From Sclerodactyla briareus (lineage: Eukaryota; Echinodermata; Holothuroidea; Dendrochirotida; Sclerodactylidae): a DNA stretch of 64,000 bases. Location: NCBI GenBank assembly GCA_026419785.1, contig JAODTK010005668.1, positions 124,001 through 188,000 on the forward strand. The letters run 5' to 3'. Below the pieces are notes generated by a model. The model saw nothing but the letters and a program-made list of their open reading frames with translations, was not told the origin of the DNA and did no database searches. Shown here one piece after another: positions 11,701 through 23,375 of the stretch; the stretch's first letter is position 1, and every line of letters starts with the position of its first letter. Position numbers and translations under genes: made by a program.

Positions 11701-12059
11701 TCAGGGGCCACATCTGACATGTAACCTGCTGGAGTATGGTCACTATCCAGGTAGAGAGAGTCCATAACGAGCTTGGATGATGGGATAATCAGCAGGCTAC
11801 TAAGACAACCATACATGCAGCAAATTGGCCTATTGATTGCCTTCTTATTCCTTTAATTCATTCACAGTTGTTGGGCACAAGAGAAGTGTGAATCAACACA
11901 ATATATAGGACTGTTTTGGCTAGACAGGTGGCTTCTCTCTGCTGATCATGTTCGGCCACTCCAAAATGGGGGATATTCGCAAAAAGAAAAAAAAAAACAT
12001 AAAAAGCTGGACAAAAATGCAAACGCACATTAACACACAAACGGACACCTTTGCAAATG

Positions 12060-12300
12060 ACCATCCTTATTGTGGACCAATGCGACTCATGAGCACACCC
12101 CACCATAGGTACCCCTAAATGGATCATTCTTAACCACCACTATTGTCTTGCCATGCCAACCAGCAACAGTAAAAAAAGGTGAAATGGCAAATTGACTATG
12201 ATATCTCATTCGGCCCTTCGGAACCGATGAGATGAAAATAGTCTGGTGCCCACTTAATATATGGCTTGGTTTGGACATTGACAGTCGTCAACTTTTGTCA
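12060..12300 (+). repeat. Second copy of the 7.7-8.1 kb dispersed repeat
   Basis: GGTGAAATGGCAAATTGACT, ATCTCATTCGGC and ACATTGACAGTCGTCAAC follow the same order as 7940-8070. The double X-box is degraded here to TTGCCATGCCAACCAGCAAC, so those sites are not conserved between copies. Confidence 0.5.
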
Positions 12301-13090
12301 ACATTGTTTGAGTAAGTTTGAATAATACATATAATATTCAACAGGGTATTGCGGTTGCTCACCACCAGCATATTAAAGCAGATAGAAACCACTACCATTT
12401 TTGGGAAAGTGGGAATTATATTATAGGCACATGGTATTATTTGTGGTTAACCACCAAAGGAGACATGTTACTTGAAACCTAATTACCGACAGCACAAAGC
12501 AGGACTGTTGGTTGCTACTGGCCTGCTTAGAATAAATATTCAGATTTTTTGTGATCTTGAGAGTCTCCTTTTGTTACATAAGTTGGATCAAATGAATCAA
12601 AGAAATGGCAAGGAATCAATATGCATAGTTTCCTTCTGTTTATTTTTTATCTAGAAAAATTTGTGCCACCTCCCCTCATTTTAGTTTGAAAAAAATGTCT
12701 CCGCACATATCAATATGAACACATAGAACTACATATGAGGAATAGAAAATTATTGATGTATGAAAAATGATGAAAATGTGATGGAAATTTCCCTTCCTGA
12801 AGTAGAAGTAGAAATTTGGTTTCGCACAAGAACACAGGTCTGGAATTAACTGGAGGCCCTGAAAAATTGTCCTTCTTTTACAAGGCCATTTGGCTCAGTT
12901 CCCACCCAAAATAGCACATTGAACACAACATTTTCTTTTTTTGGCCTTGGTGCCTGATAGTTTTAATGAGGTGTCCTCGAAAGAAGTGAGGAAATGGCCT
13001 TGCCCTCATGAAACCCTAATTCCAGCCCTGGAATATGTCAACTCAATACTGGTGAAAAACATCTTTCTCATCTAGGATTGTAGATATACA
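12301..13090. other. No supported gene
   Basis: AT-rich sequence with only short frames and no motif seen. Confidence 0.35.
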
Positions 13091-13096
13091 AGCACA

Positions 13097-13339
13097 GTGA
13101 TGAATTGCCTTATCATACTGCTCCCTACCCATTTCAGAATGGGTTTACAACATAGAGAAGTACACAGCCGGAGGGTGAAAATGGACATTCCAGGCAGCAG
13201 CCACAGCCATCATAATTCATCTTTAGAGATCTCTGGTGATTCACAATATTCTGGAAATGAGAAGAGTGAAATATATGAAATGTTGTACAGGAATGAGGGG
13301 CAGCTTCCAAGCTATACAGGGGACAAACTGCAAGTTTAG
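13097..13339 (+). CDS. Doubtful exon-like open frame, 80 codons
   Basis: A pyrimidine stretch ending in CCCATTTCAG precedes the AATGGG at 13138 and resembles a splice acceptor. The following frame is hydrophilic (HSHHNSSLEISGDSQYSGNE, then KSEIYEMLYRNEGQLPSY). Its last dozen codons run into dispersed family X, which starts near 13318, and no GT donor precedes that repeat. A real exon would therefore have to end without a visible donor. No family is recognised. Confidence 0.15.
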   Translation: MMNCLIILLPTHFRMGLQHREVHSRRVKMDIPGSSHSHHNSSLEISGDSQYSGNEKSEIYEMLYRNEGQLPSYTGDKLQV

Positions 13340-13870
13340 GTACAACAAAGGTATATAATGGAGAAGGAGACTGTATCTATAGGTCCAAACCCCATTTTGA
13401 GATGATGTTCTATGTGGATGTTATTGGCTTTATAATTTTGGTCATTATGCAGCGAAATTGGGGAGAATCCCAATTATGCATTACTGCATAACGTCATACG
13501 GGACACCGGGAAGTTATGTCAGTATTAATGTTTAATTTCGTTGAATAAGTCAACATTCTAGCGAAGTTCTGTGTCTTTCTCTCACCAAAGTACCATCAAA
13601 TATACAAAACCATTACAGCAATCCTCCCCCCTAGACTAAAATTGGTTTTTGAAGGAAATTAATGTGTGGCATTCAATAGAAAAACAAAGAATGTTTGCAG
13701 GGTTGTGCAAGTATGACATCATTAATTATCGCATGATGGATGCTTTTCCATCTTGCACAATACACAGTGCACAAACTTCGAAGGACTGTAATATGTAACG
13801 GGAGGTTGTACGAACTGCCGGTTTGGACTGACGCAATTCAGTTTTTCTCCATTTATAATTCTTCCAGCAG
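13318..13870 (+). repeat. Dispersed repeat family X, copy 2
   Basis: It matches copy 1 in order through GGTCCAAACCCCATTTTGAG, the TGCATTACTGCATAACGTCA block, CGCATGATGGATG, GTAACGGGAGG and GACTGACGCAATTCAGTTT. Base changes and small indels are scattered throughout. Confidence 0.7.
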
Positions 13871-15289
13871 TTGCCTTATACTCGGGCATGTAATCAATTC
13901 TCACCTGCAGGAGTCAACTCAGGAGTTAGCTGACTTACTCATGAGATACAATACCGGGATCAACCACACACACCCAACACCACACTACAGTGGAGCACTC
14001 CATGTGAAAAAGTGGATTGAGGGCCTTGGAACCAGAAATTTGTGTGAAACTGCTGAAGTCAATGTAGCATCACCAAAAAGTGGGGAGTGTATAATTCCTT
14101 CCTTCCCCCACAGAATGTGCGCACTTGCCACACAGCTCACTTTGCTTGTGAGTATGATACCAGCCTGATGGGTTTGGGCCCAAAGGGAGGAATTTCACAC
14201 CGCTACTGGTTTGCCTAAACAAGGCCCATGACCTTGGAAACAGCTATGGGGGGACTGGGGTTTTTCACAGCATCACCCATAGTCTTGAGCACAGCTATGG
14301 GGTGGGGTGGCAGAATTGTATCCTAGCAGCCCACCCATGGCCTTTGGCATTTCCATGGAGAGCATGTGTAAGAATTTGTTAGGAAGTGAATTAGACTGCC
14401 GAAGGAGACTGGTATAAGAATGCCTTCCTAGATGAGGTCCAAACATGATTTCATGATTTCCTCTTTCATTCATGGGTTTATGTTTGTAAAACCATGATGG
14501 TCATAAATGAGATGATGAATAAAAAACACACACACACACAGCCTGCAAACATACCTCACGCAAGAGACTGTCAAAGTGTCATTATGGAGCTACTACCTGT
14601 GACAGGCTGATATCTTGACTCGTGAAAAGTGGCGAGGGATTCTCAGTCATGTTTGTTACCAATATTACACTGAAAATATGAAAGTATCACTTGTAGACAA
14701 GGTGATGAATGATTGCCAACATACAGGTACGCAACCCTCCTTTGTGTAACGTAATATCCAGTGTTATCAGTATAATTTGCAAAAAAGTCCAATTGACAAT
14801 AGTTGAAAATTGATATCAGTAGTAAACTGGTGTCAGAAAGTGTATCAACGGGTTTTCAAGGACCCAGTTTGAACCAGTCACCACATTACAGATTAATTGG
14901 TTCAGCTTGATGACAAGCTAGTTTCAGACTGTAATTTTGCTGGGAATAGCTGCCATGCTTCACTCTACATGGAATTTCCCAGTGTTCGGTCCATACTGAT
15001 ATTTCCACGCCAGAATTCAGTATAAGATGTCTGCAGATTTCTTCGTGAAAAGTCATTAGATATCCTCAAAGTCCTCCAATATATTCTGACACTGGAAAAA
15101 ACAGAGAGAGAAGGCATCCAATGAGATGGTAGTGTGGAAATTATTTGATAAAAAAAAAAAAAAAAGGAGGAGTTGTGAGTATCCATTATGTAAACCGAGA
15201 AATTCGCGAATGGGCTCCATTACAATTGCTTCGAATATCACTGTGCTATTGTTGGGACTCAAGATTACGTTACAAATGTATGTAATATT
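13871..15289. other. No supported gene; unassigned frame across 13740-14168
   Basis: The 142-codon plus-strand frame 13740-14168 starts inside repeat family X and continues into apparently unique sequence (HYSGALHVKKWIEGLG and further). No family motif is seen. An AC microsatellite lies at 14526-14540. Confidence 0.3.
14526..14540. repeat. AC dinucleotide microsatellite
   Basis: A short perfect ACACAC run. Confidence 0.8.
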
Positions 15290-15880
15290 ATTATAGGTGG
15301 CATAGGCCTAGTATCCAGTATCCAGACGAGGAGGGCTGGTGATGGAGTCTCAGGCTTCAAATTTACTACACTGCCTCTACAGGACTCACTGGCTCCCAGT
15401 AAGGAAGAGAATGCTTTTAGGATCCTTCTACTCAATATAAAGCAATTCAACTGTATGGCTCTAGTTTCCATTCAGAGCTTGTTCAGCTGCATGTTCCTTC
15501 CCGATCTCTACGGTTCATTCTTCCAAGACAACAGTCAAAGTCATGGTTCGCTATCACCAAAGTTCTACGTGAACTGTTCATTCGCCTCTGCTGCTCCCTC
15601 ACTTGGGGAATACCTTTATGACTCTGTCCGTCTGGCTCGACTGTAGCTAATTTTCAAGTCTTGTTTTAAAACGTTTCTCTTCACCCAGCACTTTATGTCG
15701 ATGAGTTCCTGGTAGGTCTTTGTTGTGTGTTTCTTTCTCTGTTTTTCGTCCTCTGCTCATTTTTTCTGTTCTTTCTCTGCTCTGTGTTTCTCTCAGGTCT
15801 GTAAAGCGCCTAAGAAGGCTTTTTTGCATTTGGACGCTCTATCAAGCCCCAATTATTTTATTATTAAGGTGTTGGCATGT
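15290..15880 (+). mobile_element. LINE 3' end, L2/CR1-like, decayed
   Basis: This is the C-terminal part of a non-LTR retrotransposon ORF2 and its 3' tail. Split over frames one reads HWLPVRKRM, FRILLLNIK, a PSRSLRF-like stretch, AAPSLGEYL, DSVRLARL and FKSCFKTFLFTQHF. These correspond to the family's HWLPV, FKILLLTYKAL, AAPRLWNSLPLSIR and FKSLLKTFLF blocks, in order. The 3' end (TGTAAAGCGCCTAAGAAGG, then GCTCTATCAAG and TTATTATTA) is typical of this clade. Frameshifts and stops show that it is dead. The 5' part with the catalytic domain is missing. Confidence 0.75.
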
Positions 15881-17990
15881 TCCTATTGACTTTATTCCTA
15901 TTACTTACTCTCATTGTAGGCTGATCTTTCGCTTATGGGACGGGCAGGAACAGACAACCCGTCTAGTCTGGCGAGTGATGTCCGTTAGCTGCATACCAGT
16001 AAAAGTTCCTCCAATTGTGATAGACAGCATACGGTTATTGACATTTTTAATTGTGGCCAATAACTTACCGTATAAAGATAGAGAGAAAGGAATATATGAA
16101 GCAGATTTTGTTATACAGGGACATTAGATTTCGACAGATGATTCAACTTGAACAAGATATTGAACTCCTAACATGCATAGGAGTTGCTATAGCCATACAG
16201 GAAATATATTTATAGCGAACTTATGTATTTGATGAATCAGTAGAGATTTGTGCAATCTGTTTACTGTTTTGTGCATTAGATGTTCATGTTTTCTAGACTG
16301 GCACATTTTGTTTTTCTGATGACCTCTCTCATTTTGGTTTGATTCTGAAATTTGTAGAAACAATCAAACAAGTCAGTGCCATGATTCTTACACCCATGAT
16401 ACCATATTTGGCAACACAACCCACGTCGGGTCACCAAAACAGCATGGTGAATTATTGTCCAGTATGAAGTTAGAGGTAAAGATAATTCCCCACTTACCGC
16501 CTCTTAAACTTCCCGATGTCATCATTTATAGACATCATTCTCATTTGGATTTCTCCCTCTCTAGACTTGTGCGTGGTAAACGGGTCTCGCTTGTGTCTGG
16601 GTCGGTCTTCAGTCCATAGTCATCCATCTTGTTGGCAGATCTCTTCCACGATCTGCATGCAGAGGGGGCTCGGGAGCCTGCATAAGTATCTGTCGGAGAA
16701 ATAGGATTAGGATAAGAGAATGGGTGGAACAGAGGGGCTGCATCTGTTAGTTCAAGGCAGGTTTCACCTACCTGCTGGTTTAAGCTATATACATTCACAG
16801 CCTTTATCAGGCAGTATTGTGTTGCCTTACCCTGTTGCTTACCACTTGAATAATACCAGAAGGGACCAATCAACCCTTTGCACAAGAGTAAAACTGCGAG
16901 TAGGGATCAATGGACTTCATTTCGAGAGAGATGCTCCCTTGCAGTAAAAAAAAAAAATCATTACTATCGGTTCGTCAGGTCTCAACCAGTCAGTAGCTGA
17001 CATAGAGAACCTACACGCTGTCAGCTGGTACAGGCTAAGGACTGGCCGTCTGGTAATGACAGTCACCTGACAAGTACCAGACACCTATGCCTATGAATAG
17101 TATGCTAAGTAGATGAGCCAGGGGTCGCTCGCCACTGCACACGAATCAACCACTGATGATGTATCCGCGAGCAGGATGTACGTGCATGGCATCGAGGCGA
17201 GTTCCCATAAGAGATCAAGCTGCAGCCAAGGATTATCGGAGGCATAAGCTGGGCGAGGAGGAGTGAGTGAAGGGGTGAAGGCCTGCCTGCTGTATACCTC
17301 TTCCTGGTACAGGCGGGGTTAATTGCATGGTGGGCCAGGGGCCAGACAGCCCATACCACAAAATAGGTTAGTAGGAGTCGGCCTGCTTGGTGGGACTAGT
17401 CCACAAAGCCTGATTTGGGGTGCAGTTGATGCGACAGCAAAGAAAACATTACCGGAACTGGCTGAGGGACTGATACTAGATGGTTTTCGTAGCAGAAGAA
17501 GCCTGGAAAAAGCAAACAAGGAAGGAACCATTCTCTTTGTAATCACTTGACACAAGATCATTGGAAACTCCGATTTAGCCTAGTGACAGGCCGTAATGGG
17601 GAGAACACATTAAAAGCCTGCTGCCCCCAAGTTATAGCAATAGTCAATTACACAAGGTAAGCAGGAGAGGATGAGTTGGTAGAGAGTAGTGACTAGTATG
17701 GGACAGGATCCTCGTGATGATTCAGTGGGGACCAATGAGTGTGTTACATTTTTATCCGAGCAAAAAAGTGAGGACATTTTAAAGTTGGGACAATAATAGG
17801 CCGTCCCTCATCCTTATTATGAGAATTTAGTTTTGATTGCTTTTACAAAGGGAAGGGCTACACAAAATGGTAGCATATCACGTCACATTCAATTTGAAAC
17901 AGTATTAGTTGCAAAAACCTGACTGGTTTGGTGGTAATTTAGCATGAAAAAAGGTTGACATCCTGATTAATCAGGGACAGGGTAACCCAA
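15881..17990. other. No recognisable gene; several unassigned frames
   Basis: Frames at 15720-16127 (+), 16541-16885 (-, 114 codons), 17105-17359 (-) and 17323-17550 (+) have no family motif. The plus frame ending at 17550 contains LPELAEGLILDGFRSRRS and is less biased than background, but no splice sites bracket it. A mobile origin for 16.95-17.6 kb is possible but unproven. Confidence 0.3.
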
Positions 17991-18009
17991 GTGGGGGTGG
18001 TATTCAGGT

Positions 18010-19489
18010 CAGTGCTGGAGGCGAGTCCTCTCAATCCCGGGTCCGAGTCATCAGTTCCGAGTCCGGAGTCCGAGTCATCAGCTTATGAGTCCGAGTCACA
18101 GTGTCGAGTCGAGTCCTCGAGTCCTATGCAAATTGACCTGTTTATACTATTTTACAAAATTTAGGGAAAAATTTAACAATATGCTATAATCGGGCATGTT
18201 GAATTGCAGGGCTACTGATCGGACAATATACTGCAAACGAGAACTTTGAAAGAGCACTGGGCTGGTCTAATGATGCGAATATCAGAGGTCTAATGATTTA
18301 CTCTGATAGCTTAGATGTACAGGGCAAAATGATATCCTTTAGGGTGATGGTTGTTTGTAGGCCTGGACTCCCTGGAGAGTACAGGCACATTCCAATGAAA
18401 AAAAATATGACATTTTGGAATTGAAAATAAAATTTGTAAAAATCGATTGCCATGCATTAAACTATCATATCTGAAAGCATAGAGAGAATGAAATTGCTCC
18501 CTTCCACATTCATCTACTTTTTATGAGAGCTTTCTTCATCATTGACCCACCATTCCTCCCCTCCCTGTGAATCACTATTAATAATTCACAACATTATCTA
18601 TTCACTACCGGTACCCACTATTTCGTTATATATGGCATGCCACATGAAGAAAATGAGGTGACGCATATCGATCAAGAGATATCGCAGAGTGTTACTGCAA
18701 TGTTCGCGGGGCAAAAGCAAAAGCAAGTGGAACCCCAATGAATATGAGAATACACGTCTGCCGGAAACTTCCGTCATGATCTATTCAAATTGATTTACCA
18801 TGTAGGCAGAAAAGTAGAATACCCACTGTCAGCTACGATAACCCCCCCCAGAATATGAGAAGAAAATGGTTAAGAAGTATCCTAACATACATTGGCACAA
18901 GTTGAGGTGAGAGCTAGGTATAATCTTCCCCAAAAAACCAGGATTTCCGTGTGTTATGTTCGTGTATGTATCATTATAAACAGGAATAATGCGTAACGTT
19001 TGGTCGGTTAGCAGTATCACATCATTTGCTTTGAGTCAAAAAAAAAATTATGGATATATTTGTCCATGCTGATTTATAATGCAAACAGTTTTTTCTAACT
19101 AGCAAACTTTTCGGCACAATGTATTATTTTTCGTTTTATAGATGTATCTGTTACCTCAAATGATAAGTAGTGACCGTAAAACATGCGGACCTTTGTGAGA
19201 ATGATGTAATTTCCCTCCTGATTTTAATAGACATCGGGCAGTCGAAAGTACGTGGGAACAGTTTGGGCTACTTTTGGGTTTTTTAGAGCGTCGTGCGTAT
19301 GTATTTGATGGTCTTATTGTACGATCGTAAAATCAAGTTCTGTATTTAAAAATAGAGGACTCGGACCGAGTCCGAGTCCTTTGGGTCGAGTCCGAGTTCC
19401 GAGTCATTGAACTTCGAGTCGTAGAAGTCCCTGAAAAAAGGACTCGAGACCGGTCTCGAGACCGAGGCGGACTCGGAGTCTTCAGCCTG
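18010..19489 (+). mobile_element. hAT-like foldback element, copy 1 (1.48 kb)
   Basis: The left end (CAGTGCTGGAGGCGAGTCC) and right end (GGACTCGGAGTC to TTCAGCCTG) are inverted relative to each other. Both lie next to arrays of short GAGTCC/GGACTC subrepeats (18023-18125 and 19357-19480) that can fold back on each other. The interior is AT-rich and non-coding. The flanks ATTCAGGT and GTACAGTC agree at only 4 of 8 bases, so a target duplication is weak here. The same interior, reversed, is found at 30607-32475. Confidence 0.7.
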
Positions 19490-19499
19490 GTACAGTCAT

Positions 19500-20207
19500 C
19501 ACAACACCGTGCCGGAGTGGCTAGGGGAGGGGGATGGAGTAGATCCTCTCAGCGAAGACCCGGCAGGGTAGCAAGCAACAAACGGAAGGCATTTTTTCAT
19601 CGCCCTAAGGGTCCCTCCCCTAAGCCCCAGAAACTACCCTAGAGATGCTGGCATGAGTACAGACATCATGGGCCAAAACTATCCCAAAACCCAAAACAGG
19701 GATTTAAAGAGGCTTTATTTTTGAAATTGTATCCTTGCTGCCCCGGACCGATCAAGCTAATCATCGTTAAATTTACATGCTTACAAGATTTACAATGGGG
19801 AATCATGTAGTATCTAATATGAGGAAAAATCCCATACCAAGTATGAAACCAGGTGAGGTCTTGTCAAAAAGCCTAAATTAGCTATTTAATATATCAATTC
19901 GTTTCTCTCCACTGTCGCGGTCCACACTGAAAACAGAAGTTTGAGTACTCCCCACAAAAACAATGCATACCAAATTGCAATCTGATCGAACCAGGCATCT
20001 GGAATTATGTGTTAACAAGATTTCCAGACTTTGACTTCTTTCGACCTAAGATGACCTCTAGATGACCCCAAAACAATAGGGAATGTGTAATCACTATGGG
20101 AAAAACCAAGTGGGAACTTCTTTCATCCAGAGGATTTTACTTTTAACAAGTAAAAATTGGCCCCCCCAAATATCAATTTTTCACAATTGCAATTGGTACA
20201 TACTGTT
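19500..20207 (+). repeat. Unassigned sequence followed by a dispersed repeat copy
   Basis: From about 19780 the sequence follows the 1.7-2.2 kb family twice (AATCATGTAGTATCTAATATG with CCCATACCAAGTATGA, then GATGACCCCAAAACAATAGGG with TTCATCCAGAGG). Before that I see no feature. Confidence 0.5.
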
Positions 20208-20323
20208 TCATGTTTTCTCTTGTCTTCCCATGGGATCGATCCTTAAAATGCCCACCGTCGATGGTCCTTCTGGGATCCTCCTGACTAATGGGATACTGGA
20301 CTTCTCTATCAGTGCTGACCAGG
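20208..20323 (-). CDS. Candidate terminal exon, product unknown
   Basis: On the minus strand a long pyrimidine tract ending in TTGTTGTTTTGCAG stops at 20324, one of the best splice acceptors in the window. The frame following it reads WSALIEKSSIPLVRRIPEGP, then STVGILRIDPMGRQEKT, and stops with TGA at 20208-20210. The sequence is basic and hydrophilic with no motif I recognise. The frame 1 base on (STDREVQYPISQED, then PRRTIDGGHFK) is also open, so the frame is not certain. No upstream exon or polyadenylation signal was found close by, and the call rests on the acceptor alone. Confidence 0.25.
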
Positions 20324-20649
20324 CTGCAAAACAACAAGACACACATGAAACAAAAAATCGAATCAGAGCACCAATTAGTGCAGTTAACTCAAACCTGTAC
20401 AGTGGCCGGTCGTATATGGCATGTCAACTGTTGCCACAGATTTTCCTGGACACAATGCGCACAATAAAGTACTAAGCCAACTTTATATCATCAAAATGGA
20501 ATGAAAGTTACGCATTTTGTTAAATTTCCATGACTAATAAACACTTCATATGGTCATTATTGTAGTAGCAATGAACTACAATCAGTAATGTAATTCAGTC
20601 TGTGGGAGCTAGAGAGGCCTCTTTTTCCCCTATAAACTGACAAATCTCA

Positions 20650-21445
20650 GCCAGAAATGACCCACAGTGACTTCTGATCTGAAATACCTGAACACTCTGC
20701 ATTTCACAATATTTCAAGCAAAGCCATAGCTGATCCCTCAATGATCCTTGACTTTCTTAACACCACATACTATTAATCAGTACAAGTAATGTTCAACTAC
20801 ACTTTTATGCACTTTGTTAGAGGAGCATCATATTCTAAATGAACCCGCCCCCAAAATGGTATATATTTCAGCCAGCATGATCCTAGATGGCCTTCGATTC
20901 TAAGGTCCTCTAATAATACTAATATTCTTATAAGACTAGAATCGAAGATAATCCTGACCAACTTTCATGTTCCATTCCAATTCGAACTGTAGGGAAAAGG
21001 CCTTTTTCTAGCCAAACTTACCTAGGGCTACGACATTGATCTACCTATCTAAAAACCCTATTTACCCCTGGGATTAGTGAATATAACAATAGAAGACTAA
21101 TCATGCATTAGACTCATTCACTCAATCTGGGATTAAGGGCTTCACCCATCTACTAGCAGACAAGGAAGAATATTCCAGATCCTAGCAGCTAGGAGTTAAG
21201 TGACTGCAAACGTAGTGGTTAAAAGTAAGGATTATTTGTGTGATAATTGAACCATTCTAATCTAACTGACTCCTGGCGACCCTTTGACCTCAACCCATGA
21301 AAAACCTGTAAGTCCTTGCTTCTGATTGGACCGAAAACTGAAGGAGGAGGAGCAATTGGCATGTTTTACAATAGTCAAAATTGAACCCTATCGAGATTAA
21401 CCTTTGACCTCAAATTTTACTGAAATGTCTCAAGGCATGCCGATG
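20650..21445 (+). repeat. TGACCT-rich dispersed repeat fragments
   Basis: AAATGACCCACAGTGACTTC, CAGCATGATCCTAGATGGCC with CAACTTTCATGTTCCATTCC, and TTTGACCTCAACCCATGAAA are diverged pieces of the same type of repeat as at 10.1 kb. No coding frame was seen. Confidence 0.45.
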
Positions 21446-21469
21446 CAAGAACTTCCGCTATTAGGAAAC

Positions 21470-22600
21470 ATTTCCAGTTGGTCCAGTTGAACTGGCCCCC
21501 ACTGGTCCAGTTGAACTGGAACAACTGGTCCAGTTCAACTGGAACTGCTCTGGAATTTTGGCCCAGTCCCATTTTTTTTTGGGGGTCCCGTTCAACCTGG
21601 AAAATTTCCACTGGACCCAACGGGAACTTTCTAAACTGTGCTTTTCAACTGAACTTCCATTTGCCCTGAATATAGCATAGTCATGTCTGCTGCTGGCAGA
21701 AATGGCTCTTCCTAGCCATTTGCGCTTTGCCAAGATAAAGCATGGCTGAAGTGCACAGAACGTGAGATTCATAAGGCACCCAGGAATAGACTAGCTATCA
21801 CTAGCTGTAATGGAATATCAAATATTACTGTTGACCATTAAGTTCAGGCAACACTGCATGATTTAATTATTGAGAAGAACAAAATTGTTTGAAATACTAA
21901 TTTGGAAAGTTAACCTCTTCTAAACTACTCGCATGTGTGATTGACACATTCATTGACTATAATTACAAATAATCTTGACGAAAACATTACATACGCATGG
22001 CCGTGTTCAACAAAATACACTTCAAGCATGGTCAAATGCACTTACACTGGACCGTCCAACTGGACTTTCTCTGGACATTTCACCTGGACTTTCTCTGACC
22101 AGTTCAACTGGACTTCTCTGGACGCAGTTCAACTGGACTTCTTCTGGACCAGTTCAACTGGACTTTACTGGACCATTTCAACTGGGACGTCTCTGGACCA
22201 GTGTACAGGACGTCTCTGGACAGTTCCACTGAATAGAAGCTTAGTATAGCTCCCTCAAGCAGGCAAATTAATGAAAGTCCCCTTTTGGGGGACTGGTCCA
22301 GCTAAGTCGATTAGCGACTCCATCGAGTCCAGTTTGGAAGGGCATTTGCCAGCTGGGATAGACCAGGTGAAACCAAATTGCGTCCACTTGGGTCCAGTTT
22401 GGAATCCTGTTAGATCCGTTTGAGTCCTGTTAGGTCTATACTAGTCCACTTTCATTCCTGATAGGCTTTTATACTCAGCACTTTTTTTGAGACAAAGTCC
22501 ATTGAAACCAATGGATCCAGTTGGCATCCCAGTTGGGTCACTTGGGTCCAGTTAAGGCCAGTACAAAATTTCACTGGACTCAATTGGAATTTTTCAGCCG
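21470..22600. repeat. Arrays of the palindrome CCAGTTGAACTGG
   Basis: Three dense blocks lie at about 21475-21620, 22045-22235 and 22285-22600. They contain CCAGTTGAACTGG, CCAGTTCAACTGG, CAACTGGACTTCTCTGGACC and related CTGGTCC/GGACCAG units. Nearly every unit is self-complementary or the complement of a neighbour, so each strand could form many hairpins. About 425 bp of ordinary AT-rich sequence separates blocks one and two. The layout resembles a foldback DNA transposon, but its outer ends and target duplication could not be fixed. Confidence 0.6.
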
Positions 22601-23129
22601 GGAAGTCCTGCATGTTTATGTGTTTTTGTCATATGAACGTACGCATGATCATTTTCACCTATAAAGAGAAACATGTTATGATGGCTACAGCTTCTGATCT
22701 TCTGCGCATTTTTTACACCTGTACTGTGAAATGGTACAAAATGGGCCTACCGAGTAGAACTTATGTATCAACTCACATACGCGAGCAATGGTAGAAACCA
22801 CACACTGTATTGTGTGATGAAATCCAAAGTGATCTATACCTAAAACTTTTTTCCCCATTGTAACATTTTTCTACAATTTCCCCCTACGGATTAAAATAGC
22901 ATCATATACTGCCACATATCACTAGTCTCTTCCTGAACTCGAACGAGACAGAAATTAGCCAACTGAAGTAGTCCATAATCACTACCCCTCACAGTATACT
23001 GCTGGACTATCCTGCCATGACTCGTGTGACCCCGTTAGCAGCTGATATGACTAGAACAGGCTCCCACCTGCTCCGGAGTGATTGTGTACCACCATGACTG
23101 TTGAAAAACAAGCTAAAAAAAGACAAGTG
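22601..23129. other. No supported gene
   Basis: Only short frames are present and no motif was seen. Confidence 0.35.
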
Positions 23130-23375
23130 GCAAGGCTTGGATACAACAAAGGTTATTCGTGAGAATAGAAAACGACATATAAGGTTCAAACCCCATTTCA
23201 ATACGATGTTCCTATGTGGGAGTTATCGGCCTTCAAAATTAATTGGATTTTGCAGAAACTTGGGAAGATCCTAATTGCGCAATATGCATGATGTCACACT
23301 TGGACAACACGGCATTATGTTATGTATTCCATGTTTTCATTTTGTTTATAATGTCCACATAAGGCAATTTAGGGG
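23130..23375 (+). repeat. Dispersed repeat family X, copy 3 (truncated)
   Basis: GGATACAACAAAGGTTATTC, TTCAAACCCCATTTCAATAC, TTATCGGCCTTCAAAAT and GCGCAATATGCATGATGTCA match the first 240 bp of copy 1. The rest of the repeat is missing. Confidence 0.7.

Noticed and set aside
20083-20475. 130-codon plus-strand frame
   Set aside because: Its first part is a dispersed repeat, and its middle is antisense to the better-supported minus-strand acceptor and exon candidate.
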